Notes: a model not told the origin generated them from the sequence alone. A stretch of 64,000 nt of DNA from JACMLD01 sp044227095 (GCA_044227095.1 JBGAFV010000001.1:3720001-3784000), one strand, 5' to 3'; counted from the stretch's first letter, positions 34,731-44,149 are shown. Numbers and translations: made by a program.

Positions 34731-36626
34731 TTACTGCTTTTTTATAACAATACGCTGCGTATCATCTTCAAGCACCTTATCAAAAAAAGATTTTACTTCT
34801 GCATAATTGGCTGCCGGAATTTTGTAATTGTTCAATACCAACTGTGCAGTGCTATAAACCGTTTTTTCTGATTCATTGTACCAGCATTTTGCAGCATAAG
34901 AACCATAATTACATTTGAAGTTTTTTTCAGTTGGCAATGCATCAGGCTTATATCCTTCAGGCAATTTAAAAGCTGTAGTGTCTGTTTTTTCAAAAGGGCA
35001 TTCAAAATAAAAATCAGTCCGCCTGTTTTCAGCAGCAGGCAATTTGCCCCGCATTATTTTATACATACGTGGCGTAAGAAACATTTTACTGCCTGCAACA
35101 AATTCAGGTATTTTTTCTATGCCAAGCGTTACAACAGTGATAAACTTTTTTTCATTTTGTTTTTTCTCAACAGAGAATTCATCGGGTTGCTTAAATCCAT
35201 AATAATTTATGAGGGCTTTTTTCTGTTCATCTTTTTTTTCATCTAAAATGTAGGATATTACATCCTGCGTATATTCTCCTGTTGTTTGCAATGTGGTAAG
35301 AGATGTGCCAGATGCATCGTCTTCAAGTGCTACTTTGGTGAATGAATTAAAAGTATTGTCTGCAGATTTACTTTTTGGTGTAGGTACCAACACGCCACCT
35401 TCTTCTGTAATAAGAAGCGCATTCCTGTTTTCAGTAAAATTGCCCAACACGGCAAAATCATTGGTATTGCTTGTACATTCCAGCCATATAGAATCTTTTT
35501 TTTGCGGCACGCAAAGAATCATATGGTTAAACTGGTTGCATGGAAAGTCTTTATCAGCCGGCTCTTTATCAAAACCTGCATTTATAAGGGCTACATAACT
35601 TTTTATGCCCAAAGCTTTTAGTACACTATAGGTATAAAAACTCAGTCCTTTGCAATCACCATATTTTTTTTGATCTGTAAACAAAGCCGGAAATGGCCTG
35701 TAACCGCCAATACCTAACTGTATGCTCACGTAGCGAAAGTTTTTCTGAAGATATTGGTATACCAATCTAATCTTTTCTCTCTCGGTTGCTGCATCTTTTG
35801 TCAAAGCTGTAAAAAAAACTTTTCTGTCTTCCGGTAAAACGTCGATTCCCTGGATAAGCCCATTTTCCCAATTGCCAAACGCTTTCCATGATGTCATGTC
35901 CCCTTCAAAATCGTATATTTTAAAACGGTTTGGCGCAAGAATAATAGAAGGGTATCGGCTTTCATAACTTACTGCACCTTCTTCATATTCTACAGGAGAT
36001 AAGTTTTTAACAGACCATGTATACGTTTTGATTTTGTCTGCTGTAGAAACCTGCGGTGTAAGTTTGATGTTTTTTTCTTTATAGCGCAGGTCAAGTTCTT
36101 CGGGGACTTTTACAGTAAAGGATGAGTTTTCTATTCCCTGTCTTGATTCCATTATGGTATAATCAGGGTAAAACAATGTGCCTTTGTATTTTACTTCATA
36201 CTTGTATTCTACAGTAATGGGATAGGTGGCTGTTGTTACAACATAATAAGTTATTTTTCCTTCGTCTATCAATCCATCGCCATTTGCAATGGTGGTCATA
36301 TCGCCCTTTTTAAATTTTGATACGGTTTTGCCTGCCGCGTCAAATACTCTTATTTCAGCGTCTGTTAGATCTATATATTTGTTACCGTATTGGTGAAAAG
36401 CAAGTTCTTTTTTGCCATTTTCATTTAGAACTGTTACAACCCTGTCTACAGTAAGGTAGGCCCTGTCTATATCTTTAATTTCAAATTGTGTGTTTTCGCT
36501 TCTTACGATAACGTCGGCATTTTTTTTAACATTCTCAGGTACAGAAGCAAGATCGTATTGCGGGGCCTGGCAAAAAGAAAATAGAAAGCCAGAGCAACAG
36601 GATATTGTAAAAAAAAATTCTTTCAT
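34731..36626 (-). CDS. DUF3857/transglutaminase-like exported protein, catalytic Cys present
   Basis: 631 aa with an N-terminal signal-like segment (MKEFFFTISCCSGFLFSFCQ). A DUF3857 domain fills the first half (DRAYLTVDRVVTVLNENGKK onward). A transglutaminase-like core follows, with KYGDCKGLSFYTYSVLKALG (Cys325) and a His in CNQFNHMILC. A C-terminal beta domain follows. It lies 62 bp downstream of a paralog in the same direction, so they are likely co-transcribed. The substrate is unknown. Cell-envelope peptide or protein cross-linking or cleavage is possible. Confidence 0.82.
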   Translation of the reverse strand: MKEFFFTISCCSGFLFSFCQAPQYDLASVPENVKKNADVIVRSENTQFEIKDIDRAYLTVDRVVTVLNENGKKELAFHQYGNKYIDLTDAEIRVFDAAGKTVSKFKKGDMTTIANGDGLIDEGKITYYVVTTATYPITVEYKYEVKYKGTLFYPDYTIMESRQGIENSSFTVKVPEELDLRYKEKNIKLTPQVSTADKIKTYTWSVKNLSPVEYEEGAVSYESRYPSIILAPNRFKIYDFEGDMTSWKAFGNWENGLIQGIDVLPEDRKVFFTALTKDAATEREKIRLVYQYLQKNFRYVSIQLGIGGYRPFPALFTDQKKYGDCKGLSFYTYSVLKALGIKSYVALINAGFDKEPADKDFPCNQFNHMILCVPQKKDSIWLECTSNTNDFAVLGNFTENRNALLITEEGGVLVPTPKSKSADNTFNSFTKVALEDDASGTSLTTLQTTGEYTQDVISYILDEKKDEQKKALINYYGFKQPDEFSVEKKQNEKKFITVVTLGIEKIPEFVAGSKMFLTPRMYKIMRGKLPAAENRRTDFYFECPFEKTDTTAFKLPEGYKPDALPTEKNFKCNYGSYAAKCWYNESEKTVYSTAQLVLNNYKIPAANYAEVKSFFDKVLEDDTQRIVIKKQ

Positions 36627-36688
36627 GAACTTGTTTTTAGCGGGTAAGATTTTAATCGAACAAGAAAAATGTTTACAGCTTCCGGTAA

Positions 36689-38617
36689 TTATTTGCCAAT
36701 CTTTTTTACCACAAACTGTTCATTTAATAATCCATACAGTTTTTTATAAAATTCTTTAAACTCAGGATATTCGCCTTCGCCATAAATTGGTTTTTTAAAC
36801 TCAAGGGTATACCTAACGTTTAAAATACTTTCTGTTCCACCAGCCATTCTTGTAAAAACAATTCCGGTATCTGGCATTATCATGCGCAGGTTTTTGGGCA
36901 ACTCATCTACTTTGTAACCATCGGGTATAATAAAATTGGCCAATATTGTGTAGCGTTGGTTTGCACCAAAAAATATGTCAGAAGCACGGTTGTCGATTAT
37001 AAAAGGATTTTTTTCAAGACCCGAAAAAAGATTAGCAGTAAAATACCTGTAATCTCCGGAGCTATTGCTTGTTTCTGTAAAATCTATTTTCTGTATGAGG
37101 GGCAATGAATCTTTGGTTTCGTTTTCAAAAGAAATGCTATCTACTTTTATGCCCGCATTACTGAAATACTTTTCTATAAACTTATCTTTCCCTTCTTTTA
37201 ATTTAGAAGTCCTGGCAATTCTTGCATATTCATCAGACGAAACTGTAGCTTTACCTGTAATTACTCCCTGCTCATTCATTTCGGCATTTATTAAAACTGT
37301 TGTTTTAAATTCATTTTTTTCATTCCATAATGTTTTCCATCCCCATTCGTATGTATCTATTTTTTCAATTACCAAACCTTCCGAAGCACTAACATCAAGT
37401 GGAATGAGTTTGGCTGGTGTAAATTTTTCTGTAGCATCCAGCGTATAAAATTTATCATCAATCTGAACGTGGGCCATAACCTTATCAAACTGATGATAAT
37501 CTGCAAACATGGTATTAATGCGGCCGTTGGTGCGGGTGCTAACAAGTACAGGGTGTGCAACAAGTCCTGCGTCTTTTAAAAGATTTACTAATATCAAGTT
37601 TATTTCGCCACTGGTGCCTTTCTTATCTTTCCATGCAGATTTTACCCCATCCAGTGCCCATATATTATCATAACCGTTCCATTCCATGTTTTTTCTTACA
37701 TATTCATGAATGGTTACCATTTTATCGTAAGGCTTTGTCAATTTCTTCAGCATTTCATCAAGGTCTTGTGTACGCGGAATATTTTTCTTTAACTGCATAC
37801 CAAAATCTTCATCTTCCATAAGGCCTTTTATAACCTCCGGCCAAGTATAAACCAGGCTTTTTCTCGGGTAACCGGGAACATTAATAGCAAGCAATTTTAC
37901 TTCCAGGCGCTGCAGATAATCTTCGTCGCTGCTCATGTACGGTTCATCCGCCAGTGCAGGTATATTGCTCATGGTATATGTTTGTATGCCTGGGTTGGAT
38001 TTTTCGCCCATCTTTTGATCCAGAGGCAGCGTACAGAAAGGAAGTGCCGTAATTTCCAATTCAGACGGGAAATCAAGTTTAAAGCGGCTTAGTTTTACAG
38101 GAACATCTTTTTGAAAATACCAGTTGCCCATTGCGGGATTTTCATCTGTGTATTTATATTCAATGATGCTGCCTGCTTTTACCTGTGGAAACGTAAATAC
38201 AATTTCGGAATAACGTTTATTGATCGGTTTATCAAATATCTGGCTCTTCTCCACCTTTGTAACTACAACATTACCTGCTGCATCGAGGTTATATGTTTGT
38301 GCAACAAGACCTGATATTGGTTTAATATGATTTTCGTAGCGGTATCTGATATGAATGTTGGCATGATCAAGTCCTTTATCATTAAGGATTTTTATTCTTA
38401 CTCTTCTGTCGCCCAATATGTCAAACCTGCGATTATCGCAGGAAACCGTTTCAACGTCAAATAAAACAAGGGCTTCAGCATTTTTGTCAAAATCACATTC
38501 CTTCATTTCAAGATCTGCTTTATCTGCAGTGCCAAAGGCAGGAAGGTCTTTGTCTTTTTGGGCAAATAAAGAAACAGAAAGGAATAGCGCTACAAGCGGC
38601 AGGATGTAGAGTTTCAT
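36689..38617 (-). CDS. DUF3857/transglutaminase-like exported protein, Cys replaced by Ser
   Basis: 642 aa from ATG 38617 (signal peptide MKLYILPLVALFLSVSLFAQ). The architecture matches the downstream neighbour: DUF3857, transglutaminase-like domain, C-terminal beta domain. In the core motif the expected GxC is KKGTSGEINLILVNLL, with Ser336 where the catalytic Cys should be. The His (VMAHVQID) and Asp (YTLDATEKF) regions remain. It may be a non-catalytic partner of the next gene. This start was chosen over 38641 for the signal peptide. Confidence 0.82.
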   Translation of the reverse strand: MKLYILPLVALFLSVSLFAQKDKDLPAFGTADKADLEMKECDFDKNAEALVLFDVETVSCDNRRFDILGDRRVRIKILNDKGLDHANIHIRYRYENHIKPISGLVAQTYNLDAAGNVVVTKVEKSQIFDKPINKRYSEIVFTFPQVKAGSIIEYKYTDENPAMGNWYFQKDVPVKLSRFKLDFPSELEITALPFCTLPLDQKMGEKSNPGIQTYTMSNIPALADEPYMSSDEDYLQRLEVKLLAINVPGYPRKSLVYTWPEVIKGLMEDEDFGMQLKKNIPRTQDLDEMLKKLTKPYDKMVTIHEYVRKNMEWNGYDNIWALDGVKSAWKDKKGTSGEINLILVNLLKDAGLVAHPVLVSTRTNGRINTMFADYHQFDKVMAHVQIDDKFYTLDATEKFTPAKLIPLDVSASEGLVIEKIDTYEWGWKTLWNEKNEFKTTVLINAEMNEQGVITGKATVSSDEYARIARTSKLKEGKDKFIEKYFSNAGIKVDSISFENETKDSLPLIQKIDFTETSNSSGDYRYFTANLFSGLEKNPFIIDNRASDIFFGANQRYTILANFIIPDGYKVDELPKNLRMIMPDTGIVFTRMAGGTESILNVRYTLEFKKPIYGEGEYPEFKEFYKKLYGLLNEQFVVKKIGK

Positions 38618-38782
38618 ACAGAGGGGTTTAGAGGTGTACAAGGTTTATAAAAATAAATAAACTTTTTTGTTAACGAAATTGTACTAGGGTTGTTATTTTA
38701 TTTGTTATAAAAAATAGTAAATTCTTCGGGTAGCCGATAATATATAACTTTAGGGCTCAGTTTAATGGAAATTTATATATAC

Positions 38783-39724
38783 ATGCGAAAGTTAGTGATT
38801 TTAATTATAAGTATTCTTTTTGGAATAAATTTATCTGCGCAAAAGGCCACCGTTTCTAAAAAGAATGATAAAGAAAAACAGCAACCATTTTTACTCGAAA
38901 ATACACTGTTGTGGGAGATAAGCGGTAACAACCTCTCCAAACCGTCTTATCTTTTTGGCACCATGCACCTGCTTTGCGCAGCAGATGCGCAGTTAAGCGA
39001 CTCGCTCCGTTTTGCCATCGCAAATGCCAAACAGGTTTATTTTGAAATTGATTTAGACAATATGCTGGAAACTTTGGGTGCCATGCGCTACCTCAATATG
39101 AACAACAATACAAAATTGAGTGATCTGCTCACAGAAGATGAATACTCCAGGGTGAAAGATTATTTTAAGAAAAACAAAACCATGCTGCCTTTGTCTATGA
39201 TGGAGCGGCTAAAGCCATACTTTGTTACGTCTTTAATCTCTGAAAGTAAATTTCCCTGTACCGAGAAAGATGGAATGGAACAGGTGATTATGGCTGAAGC
39301 AAAAAAAGATCACAAACCTATTAATGGATTGGAGACGATAGCATTCCAGGCCAGTGTTTTTGATAGCATACCTTATGCAAAGCAAGCAAAGGATTTATTA
39401 AAAATGATAGACAGTTCTTCTGCAACTGCAGACAGCAGCGATTTGATGCTGGCAGATACTTATCGCAAACAGGATATCAATAAAATGCAGGAACTTACTG
39501 CAGATGAAGATGGTCTTGGAGAATACCTGGATCTGCTTTTGTACAAACGCAATGCCAACTGGGCTAAAAAAATGCCGGCTATTATGCGTGATGCACCGGC
39601 TTTATTTGCAGTGGGTGCTGGTCACCTTGGCGGCGAGAAAGGAGTGATTAATCTTTTGCGCAAAGCCGGCTTTGCTGTAAGGCCAATGAAGCATAAGCCG
39701 GGTATTGAAATGCTGGTGAATTAA
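38783..39724 (+). CDS. TraB/GumN (TIKI-like) family protein
   Basis: 313 aa from ATG 38783 (signal peptide MRKLVILIISILFGINLSAQ). Family motifs are PSYLFGTMHLLCAAD with the GxxH element, VYFEIDLDNM, the PINGLETIAFQ segment and the C-terminal GAGHLGGEKGVINLLRKAG. Some TIKI-clan members are metal-dependent proteases. Activity here is unproven. It is exported. A two-helix membrane protein gene follows after 3 bp. Confidence 0.85.
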   Translation: MRKLVILIISILFGINLSAQKATVSKKNDKEKQQPFLLENTLLWEISGNNLSKPSYLFGTMHLLCAADAQLSDSLRFAIANAKQVYFEIDLDNMLETLGAMRYLNMNNNTKLSDLLTEDEYSRVKDYFKKNKTMLPLSMMERLKPYFVTSLISESKFPCTEKDGMEQVIMAEAKKDHKPINGLETIAFQASVFDSIPYAKQAKDLLKMIDSSSATADSSDLMLADTYRKQDINKMQELTADEDGLGEYLDLLLYKRNANWAKKMPAIMRDAPALFAVGAGHLGGEKGVINLLRKAGFAVRPMKHKPGIEMLVN

Positions 39725-39727
39725 AAA

Positions 39728-39928
39728 ATGGAGTATCCTTATATAATAGCTGGTTGCCTGTTTTTTGGAACTATAGTGTATTGGCTTTTCAGAAAAGTGT
39801 GGAAACGCATTATGCCGAAAGACAAGAAAATTGGCATCTCTATTTTTACCGGAATAATAATTACATCTGTACTATTATTTGGATTGCTTTTATTGTTGGT
39901 GGAAGGATTGGGATTTCATGGTCACTGA
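39728..39928 (+). CDS. Small two-helix membrane protein
   Basis: 66 aa: helix 1 IIAGCLFFGTIVYWLFRKVW, a basic loop (KRIMPKDKKIG), and helix 2 FTGIIITSVLLFGLLLLLVE. It starts 3 bp after the TraB/GumN stop codon, which implies translational coupling. No known family. Confidence 0.65.
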   Translation: MEYPYIIAGCLFFGTIVYWLFRKVWKRIMPKDKKIGISIFTGIIITSVLLFGLLLLLVEGLGFHGH

Positions 39929-39973
39929 AATAGGGATATAGTTTTGAATGGTACTTTATTATTCTACTGTACA

Positions 39974-39986
39974 AGTGTGCGACGCA
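39974..39986. repeat. Dispersed element AGTGTGCGACGCA, copy 2
   Basis: Same core as at 8341. Here it is followed by AGAATGATGACAGATG. The copy near 51925 (minus strand) also continues into GATGAT, so the element probably extends to about 35 bp. Confidence 0.4.
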
Positions 39987-40050
39987 AGAATGATGACAGA
40001 TGTTCCGGTGTTGGTTCCCAAAATTATTATCACATCTCTTTGCAAGTAAT

Positions 40051-40077
40051 AAAAAAGGCCGCCTTTTTAGGCAGCCT
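40051..40077 (-). terminator. Terminator of ndk
   Basis: Stem AGGCTGCC / GGCGGCCT (one G-U pair, 40056-40077) followed by six T residues on the minus strand, 22 bp after the ndk stop codon. Confidence 0.75.
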
Positions 40078-40098
40078 CATTATTCATAAAGAACTTTA

Positions 40099-40515
40099 TT
40101 AAAATCTTTCCAGTCCGCTAAAGAAGAAATCTCCTTCAATCTTTGCGTTTTCATCACTATCGCTTCCGTGTATTGCATTTTCTCCCAGTGAAGCTGCAAA
40201 TAATTTGCGAATGGTATTAGCTTCTGCTTTTGCAGGATCTGTAGCGCCGATCAGCTTACGGAATTCGGCAACTGCATTATCTTTTTCAAGAATGGCAGCA
40301 TAGATAGGCCCGCTGCTCATAAAGTCTACCAGTTCCTGGTAAAAAGGACGTGCTTTGTGCACAGCATAAAATTCTCCAGCCCTTTCTGCTGATAAATGAG
40401 TTAGTTTAAGTGCTACAATGCGGTAACCTTCTTTAATAATCCTGTCTAAAATTGCGCCGCCATGACCGGCACGAAAAGCATCTGGCTTAATCATGGTGAA
40501 TGTTCTGTTGCTCAT
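40099..40515 (-). CDS. ndk: Nucleoside diphosphate kinase
   Basis: Balances NTP pools by transferring the gamma phosphate through a phospho-histidine. 138 aa, normal length. Motifs are TMIKPDAFRAGHGGAI, the HKARPFYQELVDFMSSGP segment and NAIHGSDSDENA with the catalytic His. Monocistronic, with a promoter box upstream and a terminator downstream. Confidence 0.95.
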   Translation of the reverse strand: MSNRTFTMIKPDAFRAGHGGAILDRIIKEGYRIVALKLTHLSAERAGEFYAVHKARPFYQELVDFMSSGPIYAAILEKDNAVAEFRKLIGATDPAKAEANTIRKLFAASLGENAIHGSDSDENAKIEGDFFFSGLERF

Positions 40516-40538
40516 ACGGTCTTTTTTCTTTTGGGTGG

Positions 40539-40546
40539 CAAAACTA
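40539..40546 (-). promoter_or_regulatory. -7 promoter box TAGTTTTG for ndk
   Basis: Exact TAnnTTTG on the minus strand, 23 nt before the ATG at 40515. Confidence 0.45.
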
Positions 40547-40672
40547 AGGCAAAGTTTCGGGCTTTAAAACCCTTATACAGTGGTTTTTATGTTAAATAGC
40601 CTAATTAAGGCCAAAAACAGGCAAAATCTGTCCTTTTCAACTGCAAAGTTTAATTACCTTCGCCACCATTTT

Positions 40673-41683
40673 ATGAAACCCATAGCTGAAATTTTTCCTT
40701 TACTGAGACAGGGGGCAAAGCAGATTGTAATTACCATGCACCAAAAACCAGATCCGGATGCAATGGGTTCTTCGCTGGGGCTTTATCATTTTCTTAGTTC
40801 GCTTGGGCATACTGTAAAAGTGATATCGCCTACAAACTGGCCAAATTTTCTTAACTGGATGCCTGGTTGCGATAAAGTTATAGATTTTGAATACCGCAGG
40901 GCAGATGCAGAAGCTGAATTAAAAAAAGCAGAATGGTTGTTTTGCCTGGACTTTAATACATTATCACGTGCCAAACATATGGCGCCATTGATTGCCGAAA
41001 TGCAATGTGTAAAGATTTTGATAGACCATCACCAGCAACCGGAAACCTCTGCTTTTACTTATGGAATAAGCGATACAGGAAAAAGCTCTACATCAGAAAT
41101 GGTGTATGATTTTATAGTAAATAGTGGCAACAGCAACAGTGTAACCCGTGAGATAGCAGAATGTTTATATGCAGGGGTAATTGGCGATACCGGTTCTTTC
41201 CGTTTTGCAGCAGCTACAGCATCTGTGCACAATATGGTGGCACATTTAAAAAGCACGGATTTTAACCATACACAGGTTCATGAAAATATTTACGATAACT
41301 TTTTAGAAAACCGTTTAAGGTTTATTGGCATGGCGCTAATGCACAGAATGGAGATTATGTATGAATACAATACTGCGCTGATTACCATCTCTAAAAATGA
41401 TTTATTAAAGTTTGATATTAAAACCGGCGATACAGAAGGCCTCGTAAATTACCCGCTTACCATAAAAGGTATTAAACTTGCTGCCATTGTAATTGACCGC
41501 GATGAAGAACGTAAATGGAGCTTCCGCAGCAAAGGCGAATTTGATACCAATACTTTTGCCCGCACTTATTTTAACGGCGGCGGACATTACAATGCATCGG
41601 GAGGGAAAAGCAGCGATTCACTTGAAAAAACAGTTCAAAAATTTAAACAATCAATAAAAGAAAACGCATCTTTATTACAATAA
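40673..41683 (+). CDS. nrnA: DHH-family phosphoesterase (oligoribonuclease/pAp phosphatase type)
   Basis: 336 aa from ATG 40673. Degrades nanoRNA and dephosphorylates pAp, the by-product of PAPS use. Motifs are TMHQKPDPDAMGSSLGLYHF, LIDHHQQP (DHH), GDTGSFRF, and GGGHYNASGGKSS in the DHHA1 domain. The frame is open back to 40580, but a TACCTTCG promoter-like box at 40655-40662 and family alignment favour 40673. The FKBP gene follows after 9 bp. pAp removal could support the sulfotransferase at 14.6 kb. That link is inference. Confidence 0.88.
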   Translation: MKPIAEIFPLLRQGAKQIVITMHQKPDPDAMGSSLGLYHFLSSLGHTVKVISPTNWPNFLNWMPGCDKVIDFEYRRADAEAELKKAEWLFCLDFNTLSRAKHMAPLIAEMQCVKILIDHHQQPETSAFTYGISDTGKSSTSEMVYDFIVNSGNSNSVTREIAECLYAGVIGDTGSFRFAAATASVHNMVAHLKSTDFNHTQVHENIYDNFLENRLRFIGMALMHRMEIMYEYNTALITISKNDLLKFDIKTGDTEGLVNYPLTIKGIKLAAIVIDRDEERKWSFRSKGEFDTNTFARTYFNGGGHYNASGGKSSDSLEKTVQKFKQSIKENASLLQ

Positions 41684-41692
41684 CAAACAATC

Positions 41693-42715
41693 ATGAAAAA
41701 ACAATTTCTTTATTTTTTAGTAGTAGTGATGGTAGCGGCGATTGCCTTTACTTCATGCAAAAGCAATGTGGATTATAAGAAAACCAAGAGTGGTTTAATG
41801 TATAAAATCTTCAGCAATACCAAGGACTCCATTGTGAAGCCGGGTAATATTATGAAGCTTAATTTTACCATTAAAGTAGGAAGTTCTGATTCTGTGCTGA
41901 ACACATCTTTTGGTAAATTTCCAGCGTATGTTCCGATAGAAGCTACACCCGGAGAAGACAGCTATTCAGTAGTAGAAATTTTTAGCATGCTGCGCAAAGG
42001 CGATAGCGCTGTTGTAGCACAATTGGTAGATACATTGATGAAAAAAAATCCAGGTGGTGCAATGCCCCCATTCTTTAAAAAAGGCGATAAATTGCTTACA
42101 CTTATTAAAGTAGAAGATGTATTTACATCACAGGAGCTGGCAAACAAAGACAGGGAAGCAGAAGCAGAAAAAGAAAAAAACCGTATTGCCAAAGAAGTAG
42201 AAACAGATCTTATACAGGCCGATAAAGACATGGTTGCTTATCTCCAAAAGAATAAGATAAATGCTACTAAAGTAGGCAAAGGAACTTATGTAATAGTAAA
42301 AGAACCAGGTGCAGGTTTATCTGCCGACTCTGGCAAATTTGCAACAGTACGTTACGAAGGAAGAACGCTTGATGACGGCAAAGTATTTCAGTCTACAATG
42401 GATCCTTCAGCACAACCTTATACTTTTAAAGTGGGAGTTGGTGGTGCAATACCCGGTTGGGATGAGAGCTTAAAAATGTTTAAGAAAGGTGGTAAAGGAA
42501 CATTGTACATTCCTGGGCCGCTGGCTTACGGTAAAAATCCACCACAGGGTTCTTCATTTAAACCCAATGCTTCAATGATTTTTGAAATTGATGTGGTAGA
42601 TGTATCTGATACTGCACCTGCTCCGCAACAACAAAGACAATTGCCACCTCAAATAAGGGAGCAACTGGAAAAACAAATGAAAGAGCAACAGCAACAACAG
42701 AAGAAAGGCAATTAA
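41693..42715 (+). CDS. FKBP-type peptidyl-prolyl isomerase lipoprotein
   Basis: 340 aa. The lipoprotein signal is MKKQFLYFLVVVMVAAIAFT followed by SC, with the lipidated Cys about residue 22. There are two FKBP-like regions: a degenerate one at about 30-125 and a good one at about 205-305 (VRYEGRTLDDGKVFQS, VGVGGAIPGWDESLKMFKKG, LYIPGPLAYG, SMIFEIDVVDV). A charged linker helix lies between them and a Gln-rich tail ends the protein. It is a likely periplasmic folding factor. It is co-transcribed with nrnA (9-bp gap) and followed by a strong terminator. Confidence 0.87.
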   Translation: MKKQFLYFLVVVMVAAIAFTSCKSNVDYKKTKSGLMYKIFSNTKDSIVKPGNIMKLNFTIKVGSSDSVLNTSFGKFPAYVPIEATPGEDSYSVVEIFSMLRKGDSAVVAQLVDTLMKKNPGGAMPPFFKKGDKLLTLIKVEDVFTSQELANKDREAEAEKEKNRIAKEVETDLIQADKDMVAYLQKNKINATKVGKGTYVIVKEPGAGLSADSGKFATVRYEGRTLDDGKVFQSTMDPSAQPYTFKVGVGGAIPGWDESLKMFKKGGKGTLYIPGPLAYGKNPPQGSSFKPNASMIFEIDVVDVSDTAPAPQQQRQLPPQIREQLEKQMKEQQQQQKKGN

Positions 42716-42740
42716 TAAATTGTATTGTATAAAAATAATT

Positions 42741-42770
42741 GAACGCACTTTCGGGTGCGTTCTTTTTTTT
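42741..42770 (+). terminator. Rho-independent terminator of nrnA-FKBP
   Basis: Perfect 8-bp stem GAACGCAC / GTGCGTTC with loop TTTCGG, followed by eight T residues. The repeat block begins right after it. Confidence 0.9.
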
Positions 42771-42780
42771 GGTTTTATGC

Positions 42781-43168
42781 GAAGAGAAGCTGGAAGCTGT
42801 TAGCTGTAAGCTACAAGCTGTTAGCTATTAGCTGCAAGTTATTAGCCATTAGCTACAAGCTTTTGTTGTTTCGAAGAAACGCTCCGTGGTAAAGAAAGCT
42901 GCAAGCCGTTAGCTATTAGCTGCAAGTTATTAGCCATTAGCTACAAGCTTTTGTTGTTTCGAAGAAACGCTCCGTGGTAAGAAAGCTGCAAGCTGTTAGC
43001 TATTAGCTGCAAGCTTTGGTTGTTTCGAAGAAACGCTCCGAGTATCGCCTTAAAAGGAGTTATCAAAAAACATATTGACAAGATTTCAGCGTCTTCGTAG
43101 TTAATCATTAAAACCCTCCGTGCTTCTCTGTGTTATCCGTGCCTCTGTGGCAAGAAAGCTTGAAGCTA
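42781..43168 (-). repeat. Modular repeat, block 3 (reverse orientation, three heptad arrays)
   Basis: Read on the plus strand the modules come in reverse order. The first heptad array has 11 units from 42788 to about 42864, with two changed cores (AGTT, AGCC). GTTTCGAAGAAAC follows at 42868-42880. A second array (8 units from 42897) and hairpin (42956-42968) repeat the first with an 88-bp period. A third array (5 units from 42984) and hairpin (43022-43034) lead into module A (CGCCTTAAAAGG to CCTCTGTGG). A last AGCTTGAAGCTAGC runs into the folP stop codon. Confidence 0.88.
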
Positions 43169-43993
43169 GCGCCGATAAGCCGAAAAAAGTGTTACTGCTT
43201 CCACGGCTTCTTTTACATCGTGCACACGCAATATGCCAGCGCCATTTTGCAATGCCAGGGTATTGAGAACAGTAGTGCCATTAAGCGCTTCGGCGGCTGT
43301 AATGCCCAGTGTTTTATAAACAGTTCCTTTGCGCGAAAGCCCGGCCAGTATGGGTTTATCAAGAATTTGCAAGAGGGATAATTCTTTTAGCAGTTTAAAA
43401 TTTTGTTCAGTGGTTTTTGCAAATCCAAAACCAGGATCGATAATTACATCTTTAATGCCTGCTTTTTTACAGGCATCAAGTTTGTCAATAAAATAATCAA
43501 TTACTTCTTTGGTAATGTTTTTATAGTTCGCATGTTGTTGCATTGTTTGCGGCGTGCCTTTTATGTGCATGCATATATAAGGTGTTTTTAGGGCGGCAAC
43601 TGTTGCAAGCATTGCATTGTCCATTGTGCCACCACTTATATCGTTTACAATAGAAGCGCCGGCGGCTACAGCCTCGGCAGCAACTTTTGCATAAAAAGTA
43701 TCTACAGAAATAACAGCTTCCGGTAGTTGACGGGAAAGCGCTGCAATAGGATCGATAACCCGTTTTAATTCTTCTTCTTCACTTATCAGCTCGCTGCCGG
43801 GGCGGGTGCTCTGTCCACCAATATCCAGTATAGAAGCACCTTCACGCATCATTTTTTCTGCCTGTTGCAAAAGGGTACTGGGTTCATTATAGCGACTGTC
43901 TTTATAAAAAGAATCGGGAGTAATATTAATAATGCCCATTACCAGCGGCCTTTCTGCGGTTAGTAAACGTCCCTTACAATTGAGTGTGAACAT
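43166..43993 (-). CDS. folP: Dihydropteroate synthase
   Basis: Folate pathway: joins 4-aminobenzoate to the pterin diphosphate. 275 aa. Motifs are PLVMGIINITPDSFYKDSRY, GASILDIGGQSTRPGSE, VISVDTFYAKVA, IVNDISGG, DVIIDPGFGFAKTTEQN and LAGLSRKG. The TAG stop codon lies inside the string GCTAGC of the adjacent repeat block, so the repeat reaches the 3' end of the gene. It is divergent from DUF1599, an arrangement I recall as common in Bacteroidota. Confidence 0.94.
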   Translation of the reverse strand: MFTLNCKGRLLTAERPLVMGIINITPDSFYKDSRYNEPSTLLQQAEKMMREGASILDIGGQSTRPGSELISEEEELKRVIDPIAALSRQLPEAVISVDTFYAKVAAEAVAAGASIVNDISGGTMDNAMLATVAALKTPYICMHIKGTPQTMQQHANYKNITKEVIDYFIDKLDACKKAGIKDVIIDPGFGFAKTTEQNFKLLKELSLLQILDKPILAGLSRKGTVYKTLGITAAEALNGTTVLNTLALQNGAGILRVHDVKEAVEAVTLFSAYRR

Positions 43994-44149
43994 TGGGCTG
44001 ATAGTATTAATTTTGAGCGCATTTTGGGAACAGTATTCAGTATTTAGACCCGCGGCAAAACGGTTAACATAACATTATTCTTGTTTTCTAAATTCTACAT
44101 ACTAATATCTATATACTAAAATTAAAGAATTAATTTTCATTCAAAGCCA

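Noticed and set aside
36689..38617. Pseudogene call for the DUF3857 protein lacking Cys
   Set aside because: The frame is intact over 642 codons with a signal peptide; one changed residue does not make it a broken gene.
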